NCBI GenBank assembly: GCA_026027325.1
Contig: JAMSLZ010000004.1
Location: forward strand, 2,852,001 to 2,916,000
DNA: 64,000 nt
Source: Actinomucor elegans
Taxonomy: Eukaryota > Mucoromycota > Mucoromycetes > Mucorales > Mucoraceae
Direction of reading: 5' to 3'
Shown: piece by piece, positions 1 to 10,603 of the stretch
Layout: each line of letters starts with the position of its first letter
How positions within the stretch are numbered: the stretch's first letter is position 1
The notes under the pieces: model-generated
Seen by the model: only the letters and a program-made list of their open reading frames with translations
The model's database searches: none
What the model was told of the DNA's origin: nothing
Made by a program: the position numbers and the translations under genes

Positions 1-2
1 GT

Positions 3-176
3 GCTGAAACAGACTTTAGTAGGACAGATAAACTTACTATTACTCATGGTCCTCTTGAAATCAACGTATCTCGGGCTTTGGTAACCTTGCCCGATAAACA
101 GTGGATGTACATAGACGACTCTAATAATATAGCATTTCTCTCATTTGAGCAACCAATCTCAGTAAGCACACATTAA
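3..176 (+). CDS. 3' end of an unidentified protein-coding gene (partial)
   Basis: An open frame runs in from the window edge for 57 codons and stops at TAA 174-176. Its composition is protein-like: it contains LEINVSRALVTLPDKQW and ends in FEQPISVSTH. The other two forward frames stop early. No start is visible because the gene begins outside the window. A TCAG|GTAAGC-like junction lies just before the stop, so the gene could instead splice onward and the stop might be intronic. AATAAA-like sequence follows at about 330-340. I do not recognise the family. Confidence 0.45.
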   Translation, partial: AETDFSRTDKLTITHGPLEINVSRALVTLPDKQWMYIDDSNNIAFLSFEQPISVSTH

Positions 177-1363
177 GCAACTGCAACAGCAGCAAGAACA
201 TCAGTCTATTTATGCTCTCCATTTGGTTAGTTATCTGACTACATTAAACTAATTGATGACTTGAACGTCTGACCTTCATTTTATATCTCATCCTATACAT
301 TTATCCACTAGCCTTTCTATTGTTTTAATATAATAAAATGTTAATATTTATACCTACTATGTCTTCACCATTCCAGCTTGAAAGGCAAATTGTACCTTAA
401 ATAATGCGCAATCTTGACGAAAAAAAAAAAAAGGAACTGCCGTAAAAGATATTAAGGAATTGGCGGTGATTATCAAAGGATGGGGAAATATGAATATCAA
501 TCTAGTAAAACATTTCGTGGCCAGTATGTAAAGTCGATGTCAAGCAGTAATAAATATTAAAGGAGGATCATCTTATTCTCCATAATGCATTGATTCCAAA
601 TATTATATCTTCTTGAGAGAAAATTGGTTTTAATGAGATATCAATTCTGGTGGTGAACTCCCAAGATTTTCCACATGACTTTTTAAGCATGCTCTGCCAC
701 CCAACTACCTGAGGCTTTTCGTAGTAGGATTACACTATCTTTTAGTAATCCAAAAGCTTGTGTTCTTGTTTCCTCAGTGCGACAGCTTGAGGACGTATAA
801 ATCAAACCAAAAAAGTTTTCTCTATAAAAAAAATGTATATCTTTTTTAGGCTTTTGTATCTTAGAGTTTTTTTTATCATATATATCTTATCTTACTCATT
901 TTTGAGCTTTACGTTCGGCAATCCTACAGGATTTTTCAGTATTGAATAACTTTATTATAATATAATATACGAATAATAGCTTTTGCTCTTTACTGTAATC
1001 GGCATGACCTTTTTGATTAATTACCTTCTCTGATATTTCCACATTTTCCTCCATTCTTACATCTAAACTATCAGCAATTGGAGGCCAAACTACTTCCTGC
1101 GCATTTTGATACTACCTCAAGCTTTTTAACCAAGTCTTTAAACGAGAAGGACTTGTATCTTTTATCCATTCCATACTATCTAAACTTTTTTATTTTACAA
1201 AAGTCGCATGAAAGTAAGCAACGGGATTGCTGGAGCCCTATCAGCTTACAAGATTGAACTACCGTCATCCAATCAACTGCGTGAAAAATCAAAAGGCTAA
1301 GCTGATTTTGTTAATGGTTAAAAAAAAAGACTTGTAACTTTCTCCTTTCTCAATTAAATTTCA
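177..1363. other. intergenic, no gene seen
   Basis: AT-rich sequence with an A-run near 420. No conserved reading frame is visible on either strand. It holds the promoter side of ATG12. Confidence 0.5.
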
Positions 1364-1846
1364 ATGGAAGACAGTAATGCTCTTGAACAAGTCATTGAAA
1401 AACACAAAACAAAGGACACTACCAAGGGTAAAGCAGAAATGATACTGAGATCAAGTTCATTCTAAATGTTTTATTAGTGGTTGTAATATTTCGAGCTATT
1501 GGCAATGCACCCATCTTGAAGCAGAAAATCTTTAAATTAACGGCTTCCAACAAGTTTCAAACTGTGATACAATTTCTCCGCAAGGAACTACGGTACCAAG
1601 GCTCAGATCCTTTGGTAAACTATAAAAGATACGTGTCGGCATACTATCTAACATGAGCTGCATAGTTTCTGTATATTAATAGTGCATTCTCGCCTTCACC
1701 TGATGAAACCGTGGCCAACCTTCATAAAGTAAAGAACGTGTCCTCTGGTTCATTTTGGATAATTAACAAAGTTTTTTTTTTTTTAGTGTTTTAATACAGA
1801 TGGCCATTTAATAATAAATTATTGTACAACTGCTGCTTGGGGTTAA
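1364..1846 (+). CDS. ATG12: Autophagy ubiquitin-like protein ATG12
   Basis: Ubiquitin-like modifier that the family conjugates through its C-terminal glycine to ATG5; the conjugate then drives ATG8 lipidation. Four exons join into 107 residues: 1364-1427, 1478-1614, 1666-1728, 1787-1846. The introns are 50, 51 and 58 nt, so no single frame is long. Visible landmarks are KDTTKVVVIFRAIGNAP, then LKQKIFKLTASNKFQ, FLRKELRY and FLYINSAFSPSPDE, and the ending INYCTTAAWG with the terminal Gly used for conjugation. The length fits a fungal ATG12 with a short N-terminal extension. It is tail-to-tail with the coiled-coil gene on the minus strand. All splice sites are canonical GT-AG and every junction keeps the family sequence in frame, so this call is strong. 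Confidence 0.93.
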
Positions 1847-1910
1847 AGCAACAAAGTTGAACAATAGAAAGTTTGATTGCATTTTATTGTTTCAAATATA
1901 TAAGCGAGCA

Positions 1911-1933
1911 AGAGAGAGAGAGAGAGAGAGAGA
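1911..1933. repeat. (AG)n microsatellite
   Basis: About 11 AG units lie between the convergent 3' ends of ATG12 and the coiled-coil gene. Confidence 0.9.
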
Positions 1934-2035
1934 CAGAACTGTACAAAAAGGAATAAAAATAATAATAATAAAAAAGAGGGAGGAAGGGGAGATATACAAA
2001 CAGTGTGTGCATTTAATGCAAAATTTTAGATACAT

Positions 2036-3586
2036 TTATGATAGTGGTAAAGGTGGTAAGGGTTGTTTTGGTGGTGCAGTCAAGGGCGGCGAGCCTCTTC
2101 CTTGTCCTCCTGAAGAAGACGCTATTGACGAATAAGAAGTTGGTCTTTGTGTCATATTTGATATCAGTTCGATAGACGATCTTCTCAATGAGGAGTTTCT
2201 AGGATTACTGCTATTCAACCTTCTTAACAAATCTTCTCTTTCATTCAATAACTGAGCGAGCAATTCTCGTTTGTTTTCTAATTCTACACGCTGCACTTCG
2301 ACTTGTTCTTTTAGCAACTCGTCAGGATTTTGTCGCAGCTTTGTTTCTAGTTTGGTAATCAATTCATCTTGCTTGTGTACCACCTCTTTCAAGGCCTTGA
2401 CCTCTAATCGCTGTGTTTCCAGATCTTGCACATATTTCATCAAAGTTATTTGAACACCGCGGTCGCATTCCATCAGTTTATCGTTCAAGATTTCGATTTC
2501 TTCTTGCTGCTGTTGCTGTTGACTTTGACTATTCTCATCAAAGATTTGCAATTCATCGCTGCCATCCGATATTTCTTCATATACACCAAGAATATCTGCC
2601 ATGTATGCATCATTGTTTAGATTCTGCAGCTTTTGCTCTTCTTCCATAATGATATCACGCTGCTTTTCACCAATCTGACTAACTGCAGGCGACAAAGGAC
2701 TCACAATGGAAGATTTTTTGTTATTGTTTGTGGTGATAGCCAACTCATTCAGCTCTCTTTCAAAATAGTCTCTTTCTTCAGACACTTGCTCTAATTTTAA
2801 AGCAAGATATCCTACTCGGATCTCATAGTCACGTACTTTGGTGGCATCAGATGCGTATTTTTCAACGTCTTTTTTCAAAGCTTCAATCTGTTCTTGTGCT
2901 GCTGTGTTTTGGTCTACCAAAGATTGGAACAGATCGATAATCTCGCTGGATGTGCTATCAAAGCCAAGTAACAAAGTGTTTAATGATGGTTGTGTTACAT
3001 TTGACGGCTTTTCTTTGATAGTAATCACAGGTGATTCTGGTGGAGTTGGTAGTTTAGGTTCTTCTTTTGTAATAGTAGGCTTTTTAGTAGTGGGTATAGG
3101 TTTTTCAGTAATAGATGTGGTAGATGTTGAACTAGTAGATTGTTTTGTGATAGGGGTAGATTGCTTTGTAGAGGCGGTGGTGGTAGATTGTCTAGGTGAT
3201 GTTGTAGTAGATGATTTAGGCACTGTTGAAGTGGATTGTCTAGGTGATATAGTAGTAAATGATTTAGGTGCTGTTGAAGTGGATTGTCTAGGTGCTATTG
3301 GTTTAGATGTAGTTGTGGTTGGTTTCTTAGCTGAAGTGGGGGCTGGTTGACCAAATTTTTGTAACATGGAGGCAATGCTTTTACTGTTTGTAGTAGTAGT
3401 TGATGAAGAAGAACTATTAATAGTTGATGTGGGAGAGACTGCTGGTGAAGGCGGAAACATTTTATGATTATTCACGATAGGCGCCGTGCTTTTTTTCTTT
3501 GGCAAAGGTGGTATAGTGGTTTTTATAGTGGCTGTGTTGGTTGATTTCGACTTGTTTAGACGAGCTACAACGTCTTGAACACCCAT
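2036..3586 (-). CDS. Ser/Thr/Pro-rich coiled-coil protein
   Basis: Single-exon gene of 516 residues, function not recognised. The frame stays open upstream to 3667, but the start at 3586 (MGVQDVVARLNKSK) is preferred because the extra 27 residues are a Phe/Ser-rich translation of a pyrimidine-rich leader. Residues about 10-200 are low-complexity, with several PRQST or TKQST units. Residues about 200-290 and 350-480 have heptad-like Leu/Glu/Lys patterns typical of coiled coils, for example RVGYLALKLEQVSEERD and ELLAQLLNEREDLLRRL. The C-terminus is Pro-rich (TAPPKQPLPPLPLS), a possible SH3 or profilin ligand. A polarity or septation scaffold is possible, but this is inference from architecture only. 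Confidence 0.75.
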   Translation of the reverse strand: MGVQDVVARLNKSKSTNTATIKTTIPPLPKKKSTAPIVNNHKMFPPSPAVSPTSTINSSSSSTTTTNSKSIASMLQKFGQPAPTSAKKPTTTTSKPIAPRQSTSTAPKSFTTISPRQSTSTVPKSSTTTSPRQSTTTASTKQSTPITKQSTSSTSTTSITEKPIPTTKKPTITKEEPKLPTPPESPVITIKEKPSNVTQPSLNTLLLGFDSTSSEIIDLFQSLVDQNTAAQEQIEALKKDVEKYASDATKVRDYEIRVGYLALKLEQVSEERDYFERELNELAITTNNNKKSSIVSPLSPAVSQIGEKQRDIIMEEEQKLQNLNNDAYMADILGVYEEISDGSDELQIFDENSQSQQQQQQEEIEILNDKLMECDRGVQITLMKYVQDLETQRLEVKALKEVVHKQDELITKLETKLRQNPDELLKEQVEVQRVELENKRELLAQLLNEREDLLRRLNSSNPRNSSLRRSSIELISNMTQRPTSYSSIASSSGGQGRGSPPLTAPPKQPLPPLPLS

Positions 3587-5701
3587 ATTGAATACTGAAA
3601 AAGAAAAAGAGGAAAGAGAAAAAGAAAGAAGGAAAAAGAAAGTAGGCTTTGGAAGTACAAGGTACAAAGGAAAAAGGATAGGAGTTTATGAGCTTGGCTA
3701 ATGAAAATCTTATAATTCATCTATCTTTTTAGCTCGTGCACTCCGTCGAGCGCTGTTTCTCAAAGAGGTAATTACAGGCATGGTCCTGTAGTACCTGTAC
3801 TGCCCGTCAAAGGGAGCGTGCCAGTCGGGATATCGAATAGTGTAAATCACTTTATTATATTAGATTCATCGTTCCACTTTTATAGGCTGCATTTCAATCC
3901 ATCTCAAGCATAAGAGTAATCGGGAGGAAATAACACACGTTTTCAGATTGATTGCTGTAGCGCTAATTTGATGATCGCGTGGACACGCTTATTGCGTGCG
4001 TGTCCACTAGCTGTTAGGAGATATTTAGTACGAATTACTTGAGAAATAATGTTTGAATTCCTTGATAAAACAGAAATAATATGTTATTGGTTATTGCTAA
4101 TAACATGAAATATATTACCATTTTCTTTTGAATGTATATACTTATTGTTTGAATATAAAGGACAGTTCAGGGTCTACCGGTGGCACACAGACCACTTGTG
4201 CTTGAACGGATAGATACTACAATGGAACAAAGCTCTGTGCAGAATAATGGTAATTGGAAAGCCGCGGAAAATAGCCCAGCTTTTGCCATTCATGTTATGT
4301 ACTGGTTTATAGACAGCAATACATACACATTGTAATGGGCTTGTTTACTCCTTAACTACCATCGTAGTAACTTATGTAGGTACTATATATAATTTGATCG
4401 TTCCTGACTTGTTCTCTCAAAGTTTAAATGAAAGAAGGGCAGCGGCAATAACAGCAATTAATCGGGGTCTGTATTTGATCTGTTGGGGATAATTTACTAT
4501 ACAGTCTACTGTGATTCTCTTGACAAAATCGTTAAAATCACAGAATCGTATTGGCTTGAACAATGGATTAAGCTATAGATTTGGTTTTTGATAAATATGT
4601 AAGACTTAAAGAATTTTGACAGAATATTGCAATTTATAATGTAAAAAAAGAAAAAAAGTTTAATAGCTCCGATAGTATAGAGTTTTTCCTTAAACATAAT
4701 ATGGAAATTTGAACTATGTAAGCTTAATATAATCGATAGAAGATTGAGCTATGCAAAATTTTAAGATTATATCTTGTACAATTACGATTTCAATTTTCAG
4801 GTACGATATTTGAAATCTTGACCTGAATTTTTTTTTTTAAAAAAAAAATACCAGCTAAGAAATTTACAGAACACGTCAAGATTTCGGTGAATCTCGGGGG
4901 AAAATACGCATTAGATGAAGTTACCATGCTTAGAATGAGACGTTACATTTGGAAATACTTGTATAAGATTCCATTTTATATGAATGAATTCATTGTGTTT
5001 CCAACTCAAGATATAGTAAAAATAAGCTTGTTTTCGTACCTGAGCGTTTTCAAGGCCCTGTTTGCTATCATGGGGTCTGTAGGCCCAGCGCTTATCAAAA
5101 ATAGCATTATTCGAGTTTTTCCAGCTTCCGAAGTCTTCATACTGCAATTAAAAACTGCAGTGCTGTTCTAAGAATAAGTAATTAGTAGTAACTACTATCT
5201 TTGATAACAGGCTTTCATAATGAGCCAATGGACATGCTACGATCAGTTCGTTTTTTTTTCACGGCCCGCATCAAGCAGGTTGAAACTCGTTTCTTTTGTA
5301 CTTCAAAGATAACCATCATTAAGCTCTTTATAAATGCCGTACCTTATTTTAAAGATGCACTAGCTTATAAATATTTACTTACATGATAGTAAAAAAAATG
5401 TGTTTCAGACATACATACATCGACAGCAGTCGAAACGAAGCAAACCATAAATACAATAATCGACTTTGAGAGAGTCGAGACATCATCACTCCACGTTCTC
5501 AAGATTAGTGTAACTTGTTATCGCAGTAAAACAATGTAAGTCTCGTTTGTACTTGCCGTATTAGTTAACGAAAGGTCCGGAAAAGGGGAATAAGCGCTCT
5601 TGCTTGGCTGGCCGGCCAAATTGAGAAACCTATATAAAATTTTCTAGGTTTTTTTTTTCTTTTCTTCTTTTTTTCTTTTTATGCTTTAGTATCAAAATAG
5701 A
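3587..5701. other. intergenic; possible decayed coding piece
   Basis: Nothing convincing. GC content rises at about 3733-3840 without a readable product. A minus-strand frame at 4911-5147 (QYEDFGSWKNSNNAIF...) is protein-like but has no partner exons, so it is listed as a finding only. Confidence 0.4.
5631..5640 (+). promoter_or_regulatory. TATA-like element of the NIPA-type gene
   Basis: TATATAAAAT lies about 65 bp upstream of the predicted ATG at 5702, followed by a pyrimidine-rich leader. A TCCGGA motif lies further upstream near 5575. Confidence 0.5.
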
Positions 5702-7826
5702 ATGTCTTTAATACAAGAACAGCCGGAAGCTAGTGATGTAGCATTCAATACTTTTATTGGTGTACTAGTATCTGTCTGTGGCAACGTAGGAATCCTTAAC
5801 ACAAAACTAAAATACAGCAAAACTTATTTTCTATTGCGTTGTAGGCACTTATATCAGTGGCTCTAAACGTACAAAAAAGAGCAGTAACTATTCGTTTTTA
5901 AAACTTATTTACCCCTTCTTATCTAACAAATGGTTACTAGCATAATAATATCCAAAAGCGCCAAATGGCCAATTACTTTGCTAATATGGATGAGCCACCA
6001 CAATGGATATCGGCTACACACCATAATGGATTCTTACCAGACGATGGGTATTCTTCACCGAGATCCTCACTAGAACAGCAACACCAAAATAATAGATCCG
6101 AAGCTGAACTTGCAGAGCATCACAAGTATATCATGACAATGGCTCAAGAACAAACAAAGGCAGGAGATACAGAATATCTTAAATCCAAATTATGGTGGTT
6201 AGGAATTTCATTAATGATATTAGGAGAAGTTGGAAACTTTGTTGGTACGTGTGCTAATACAAAGCCTAGGATCCTGATTGACTGATATCAAATTTTAGCT
6301 TATGGTTTTGCACCTGCTTCTACTATCGCTCCTCTTGGTACAACAACGCTTGTAGCCAATGTCATCTTGGCACCCTTAATGCTCAAAGAAGTGTTCAGAA
6401 AGAGAGATTTAATTGGTGTTATTTTGGCAGTATCAGGTGCAGCCATGGTAGTATTTAGTTCAAACTCTGAAGAAGTCGCTGTAAGTTTAATTTTGCTCGG
6501 GTGACATAAGCCATTACCACGTTCTTACTTTATATATATAGCTGTCACCTGAATTAATCATGGAATCGCTTACCCAAATGCAATCTATTATCTACTTTAT
6601 CTTAACAGGCGTTGTCATCATGATCCTGACTGTATTATCGCCCGTCTACGGCGCTTCCAGTATCATGATTGATTTAGGATTAGTAGCCATCTATGGTAAG
6701 TTGTTATAAAGGATATAATTTGCATTGGAGACTAATAGCTAGTTAGGCGGTTACACGGTACTTTCGACAAAGAGTGTAGCTTCATTATTGAGCTTGACCT
6801 TTTTCAAAATGTTTGCGTAAGTCTCTTTTTTTTTTCCAGCAAAAAGAATGTCCTACTAAACGCGTCTTTACTATTAGATATCCTGTATCTTATCTCTTGA
6901 TCTTTGTATTGGTGGTAACTGCAGTTTTACAAATCAAATATCTCAACAAAGCATTGCAAAGGTTCGATTCTACAGAGGTGATTCCCACCCAGTTTGTATT
7001 GTTTACTGTATCAGCCATCATTGGTAGTGCAGTACTTTATCATGATTTTGATGGTATGGATATGGAGCAAATGTCGAGATTCATGTCTGGCTGTGCAATT
7101 GAATTTCTTGGCGTCTACTTGATTACTTCCAAGCGAGTCAAGCATTCCCATTCACCTGCACTTTCCATCAGCGCCGACAGTGGTACAGCTATTTCGTTTT
7201 CGGACGAAGAAGCGCTTGATCGCGTGAATTTGTTGCCAAGTGACCGTCTTCATACGCTTCCTACTCACGCTAGTAACAATGGTAGAAAGAGAAGCTCGGT
7301 GTTGGCTTCCACTGGAGCTGCATTAAGCGGTAGATCAACTCAACCCATCAATACGCCCTCCTTTGAGGCTTGGCAAGAAGCCAATCCTCACATCAACCTT
7401 AGTAACAGTATGAACAGCAACCATCGCCGTAGTTCTGTCTTTAGAGGAATTTCAATGGCTTCTCAATTGCTGGATCGAAACGATGAAAACCAACAACAAC
7501 CCATCCAGTTGCCTATCTCTTCTTCTCCCAATACTAGCTATCACCGTACGAACCGAATTGTGCCAGAGCCTTCATCATCTACATCTGCTATTGGCAATAT
7601 CATTAGCGGGATCACTTCTGCTATTACATCGCATACCCATCATGATCCTACACTAGCAGCCGAGGAAGCAGATGCTGTTGAGATTGACATACCCACATCA
7701 TTTCATCATTCTGAAAACCTATTAGATCGTGAATTGATGCCTATCAATAACATGAATAACAAACGCCCCACAAAATTAGTAGACATTGAAGAGCATTCAT
7801 CAGAAGAATATCGCGATCTATCTTGA
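5702..7826 (+). CDS. NIPA-type magnesium transporter
   Basis: Multi-pass membrane protein of the NIPA/DMT superfamily, which moves Mg2+ across plasma or endosomal membranes. Seven exons give 593 residues: 5702-5785, 5845-5883, 5941-6244, 6299-6480, 6542-6695, 6747-6816, 6878-7826. Hallmarks are ALISVALNVQKRA after the first membrane segment, GFAPASTIAPLGTTTLVANV, then GGYTVLSTKSVASLLSL and VLQIKYLNKALQRFDSTEV. About nine hydrophobic segments can be seen up to residue ~366. A hydrophilic insert of about 65 residues (42-105) sits between membrane segments 1 and 2. A Ser-rich cytosolic tail fills 370-593. The intron between exons 6 and 7 is taken as 61 nt (branch CTACTAAAC), because the nearer AG would leave only 23 nt. 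It converges on TRM82, with 90 bp between stop codons. Confidence 0.9.
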
Positions 7827-7916
7827 TACCCTCCTTCTTAATACACTATATCTAATCTTTTTTTATGTTTATTCATTTTAATAATATAATACAAAGCACC
7901 CCCATCTATTAACCTT

Positions 7917-9012
7917 TTATTCCGTCTTTCTCTTCTTGCTCTTCTTTTCTGATTCCTCTGCAAGGTTTTCAGGAAGATCAAGGAACTTGCGAAGACCAAA
8001 GATAGTATAAAGGTCTGGAATCTTGGCAGCTTGACATACCTCAGTTGCATTGATTTGTTTCACAACGGCATCGTCCTTATTTTCCACCAATTGACCATCT
8101 TTTTGGCTAGCTACGGTAACTAATTGCTCGCCATCCAAAGCGAACCAAAGCTTGCCTTGTAAATCAAAAGCAATATCGAGAATAGGTGATGATACAACAA
8201 CAGTCTCTTTGTAAGTAAATTGATTTTCGTCGTACTTTAACACAAGAACGGCTGGAGACTTGGCAAAAGCGACTGCCAAGGATTGGGTGGTGTTGTCAAA
8301 AGCCAAAGCGCTGATAATTGCGTCTTCTGAATTGGCATCAGCAACAGGAGGCTTATAGGCTTCAATCTGTGCTTTTAAATCAACGCTTTGGATCTGCTTG
8401 CCTTTAACGAAATCCCAGAGACGAATAGTACCATCTCCACCACCAGAAACTAACACTTGATCATTCCAAGGCAATAAACTGATACAGGTCACGACACTAT
8501 AAAAAAAATAGTTCATTTAGTAAGTGATATAAAAAAAAGGTATTGATAAAACTTACTCGGTATGACCCAAGCAGAAAGATTCGATGTTATAGCCATTGGG
8601 ATAACGGCTCACACGAATATGTTCATCACGATCAGAGGTAATCACATATTTTTCATCAGGTGTTAATAACTAGATAAATGAAACAAATATGTCAATGCTC
8701 TTACTTTTGTCTCGTTTTGCAATTGATAACTTACCATATCAGTCACCATTGAAACATGACCAACAATAGGCTGAAGCTTTTCTTCATCTTTGACAGCTTC
8801 CTTGACAGGATGACTATCGTCAAGTTAGTAAGTGAAAACTATTTCTTTTTTTTAATCAATGATAGTTAGAACTCACCAATAAACATCACCAAACTTGTCA
8901 GCAGCAACGACTACAGTGGAATCATTGTTGAACTTGAGTGCATTGATACGCTTATAAGCAGGTCTATAGATTATACAAAGCCAGTGTGAGCATGTTGCTT
9001 AGAATTCGCGTC

Positions 9013-9044
<32 letters not shown>

Positions 9045-9368
9045 CTTGAGTTTTTCAAGCTCCAATCCTTGGTATCCCAAACACAAATCTCTTTATTTTC
9101 ACCTGAGGTAGCAAGCAAAGAGCCATCTTTATTGAAAGCCATGCTACGGTAAAAATCCGTGACATTCTCGATTTTGGCGTCTTGAGGGTATGACTTGATC
9201 AACTCGCCAGTACTACAAAGTAATCAAATTAGATAGATCGAACTCGATCGCGTTTTGGTACACTAATTACTTTGAGTTCAAAACCAAGAAATGATGACCA
9301 TTAGCTAAGACAAGCTCAGGTTTGAGAGGATTATGGATGATTTTGGTGAAAGGAAGTCTAGTAGCCAT
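7917..9368 (-). CDS. TRM82: tRNA (guanine-N7) methyltransferase WD-repeat subunit TRM82/WDR4
   Basis: Non-catalytic partner of TRM8 (METTL1) in the nuclear complex that makes m7G46 in tRNA. Six exons give 374 residues (minus strand, high to low): 9271-9368, 9045-9212, 8877-8963, 8735-8813, 8557-8669, 7917-8496. The N-terminus [14 protein letters not shown] leads to [20 protein letters not shown] blades follow, including [15 protein letters not shown] and [16 protein letters not shown]. The C-terminus has the family-typical basic end [36 protein letters not shown] is typical of Trm82 (shown here as two adjoining pieces, [13 protein letters not shown] and [14 protein letters not shown]). The second intron carries a T-tract of about 32 nt. 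It diverges from the eS10 gene across about 565 bp. Confidence 0.92.
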
Positions 9369-9933
9369 GGTGTTCGTTTTAGTTGAAGGTTTTGGCAAGT
9401 CAAACTTTTTTTCAGTTTTTTTTTATATTGAATTTAATCCTTGGTGACTTTCATGTCCGGGAAGTTGTACTTTGTCCGGAGCAGTAGTTTTCCGGAGTTT
9501 GTATGGCTGGGCGAGACGAAAAGGCCTTACTGATCCAGCGCGCGAAAAATTGGAAGGTTATGTGTGCCAGAGGAGATGGAAGATTGACAAGCTTCCTCTT
9601 TCATCATCGCATTGTAAGTTATTACATACATGAAAAAAGAAAGAATAGATGATGATCAAGAACAATGGATGCTTCAGTATGAAATCGATTGGATAAGGCG
9701 AATTGATTGCTCTATGGATGGAAAGATCAATTGTCTAAAATTAGGATACAACCCCAATGCAGCATTTTGTCATTTTTAAAAAAAAAATACCACCAAAACC
9801 AAAACCAATGAACCAACTCAATATAACCTTCGACTACTACTATCAACTATGTTCTTGATTATCGTCTTTTCTTTTTTATAGCCTGAATTCTCGATTGAAT
9901 AAACTGACATTTTTCTTTCATTAAGGTACAATC
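9369..9933. promoter_or_regulatory. divergent TRM82 / eS10 promoter region
   Basis: Shared upstream region of two divergent translation-related genes. Three (T)CCGG(A/G) motifs cluster at about 9453-9496 (GTCCGGG, GTCCGGA, TTCCGGA). A similar TCCGGA stands before the NIPA-type gene. A short open stretch beginning ATG 9503 is also present (see findings). The regulatory role is inferred. Confidence 0.4.
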
Positions 9934-10603
9934 ATGCTTGTCTCTAAGCAAAACAGAAAGGTTATCTACGAGGCTCTTTTCAAGGGTAAGAAACGTAGCC
10001 ATCCTCTTCAAATGAATATTAAATTGTTCTTTTTTTTTTAGATGGTGCCCTTGTCGCCCCTAAGGATTATAACCTTCCCAAGCACGCCGATCTCGATGTC
10101 CCCAACCTCGAAGTCATCAAGATTATGCAATCTTTGACCTCCAAGGGTTTCGTCAAGACTCAATTCTCTTGGCAATGGTACTACTATACTCTCACTGATG
10201 AGGGTATTGATTATCTCCGTGAATGTAAAGTATTTAGAACTTTTTTTTAAAGGATGTAGACTGATGACACTTTTCAAATAGATCTTCACTTGCCTCAAGA
10301 AATTGTTCCCGCTACCTTGAAGAAGTCTGCTCGCCCCGCTGCTCCTCGTCGCGCTTGTAAGTAACTTGGATGTGTATAATTTCGAGAATCTTTTTTTTTC
10401 TCACTTTTTTTCTTATTAGTCGGTGGTGACCGTGAAAACCGTGGTCCTCGTGGTGATCGTGATAACTACAGACGCAAGGAAGGAGCCTCTGGTGACTTCA
10501 AGCCTGAGTTCCGTGGTGGTCTCGGTAAGAAAACTACTTGTTGTTTGTAATTACAGCCATTAATTGTCTTTTTTTTTTATTAGGTCGTGGTAACCGCGAA
10601 TAA
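9934..10603 (+). CDS. RPS10: 40S ribosomal protein eS10
   Basis: Small-subunit ribosomal protein near the mRNA entry/beak region. Five exons give 144 residues: 9934-9985, 10042-10224, 10282-10356, 10420-10524, 10584-10603. The first exon holds only 17 codons (MLVSKQNRKVIYEALFK). The winged-helix core covers about residues 1-95, with the signature FSWQWYYYTLTDEGIDYL followed by REYLHLP. The tail (about 98-144) is Arg/Gly-rich (RGPRGDRDNYRR) and ends GRGNRE. Length and order match fungal and plant eS10. A last exon of only 20 nt is unusual but keeps the conserved ending in frame. Confidence 0.96.

Noticed and set aside
2838..3350. 170-codon plus-strand open frame rich in Val/Asp/Gly
   Set aside because: Exact antisense shadow of the Ser/Thr-rich part of the coiled-coil gene; the repeat composition explains the lack of stops.
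6817..6839. 23-nt intron in the NIPA-type gene ending at the first CAG
   Set aside because: Too short for spliceosomal removal; the 61-nt alternative has a CTACTAAAC branch site and keeps the family sequence.
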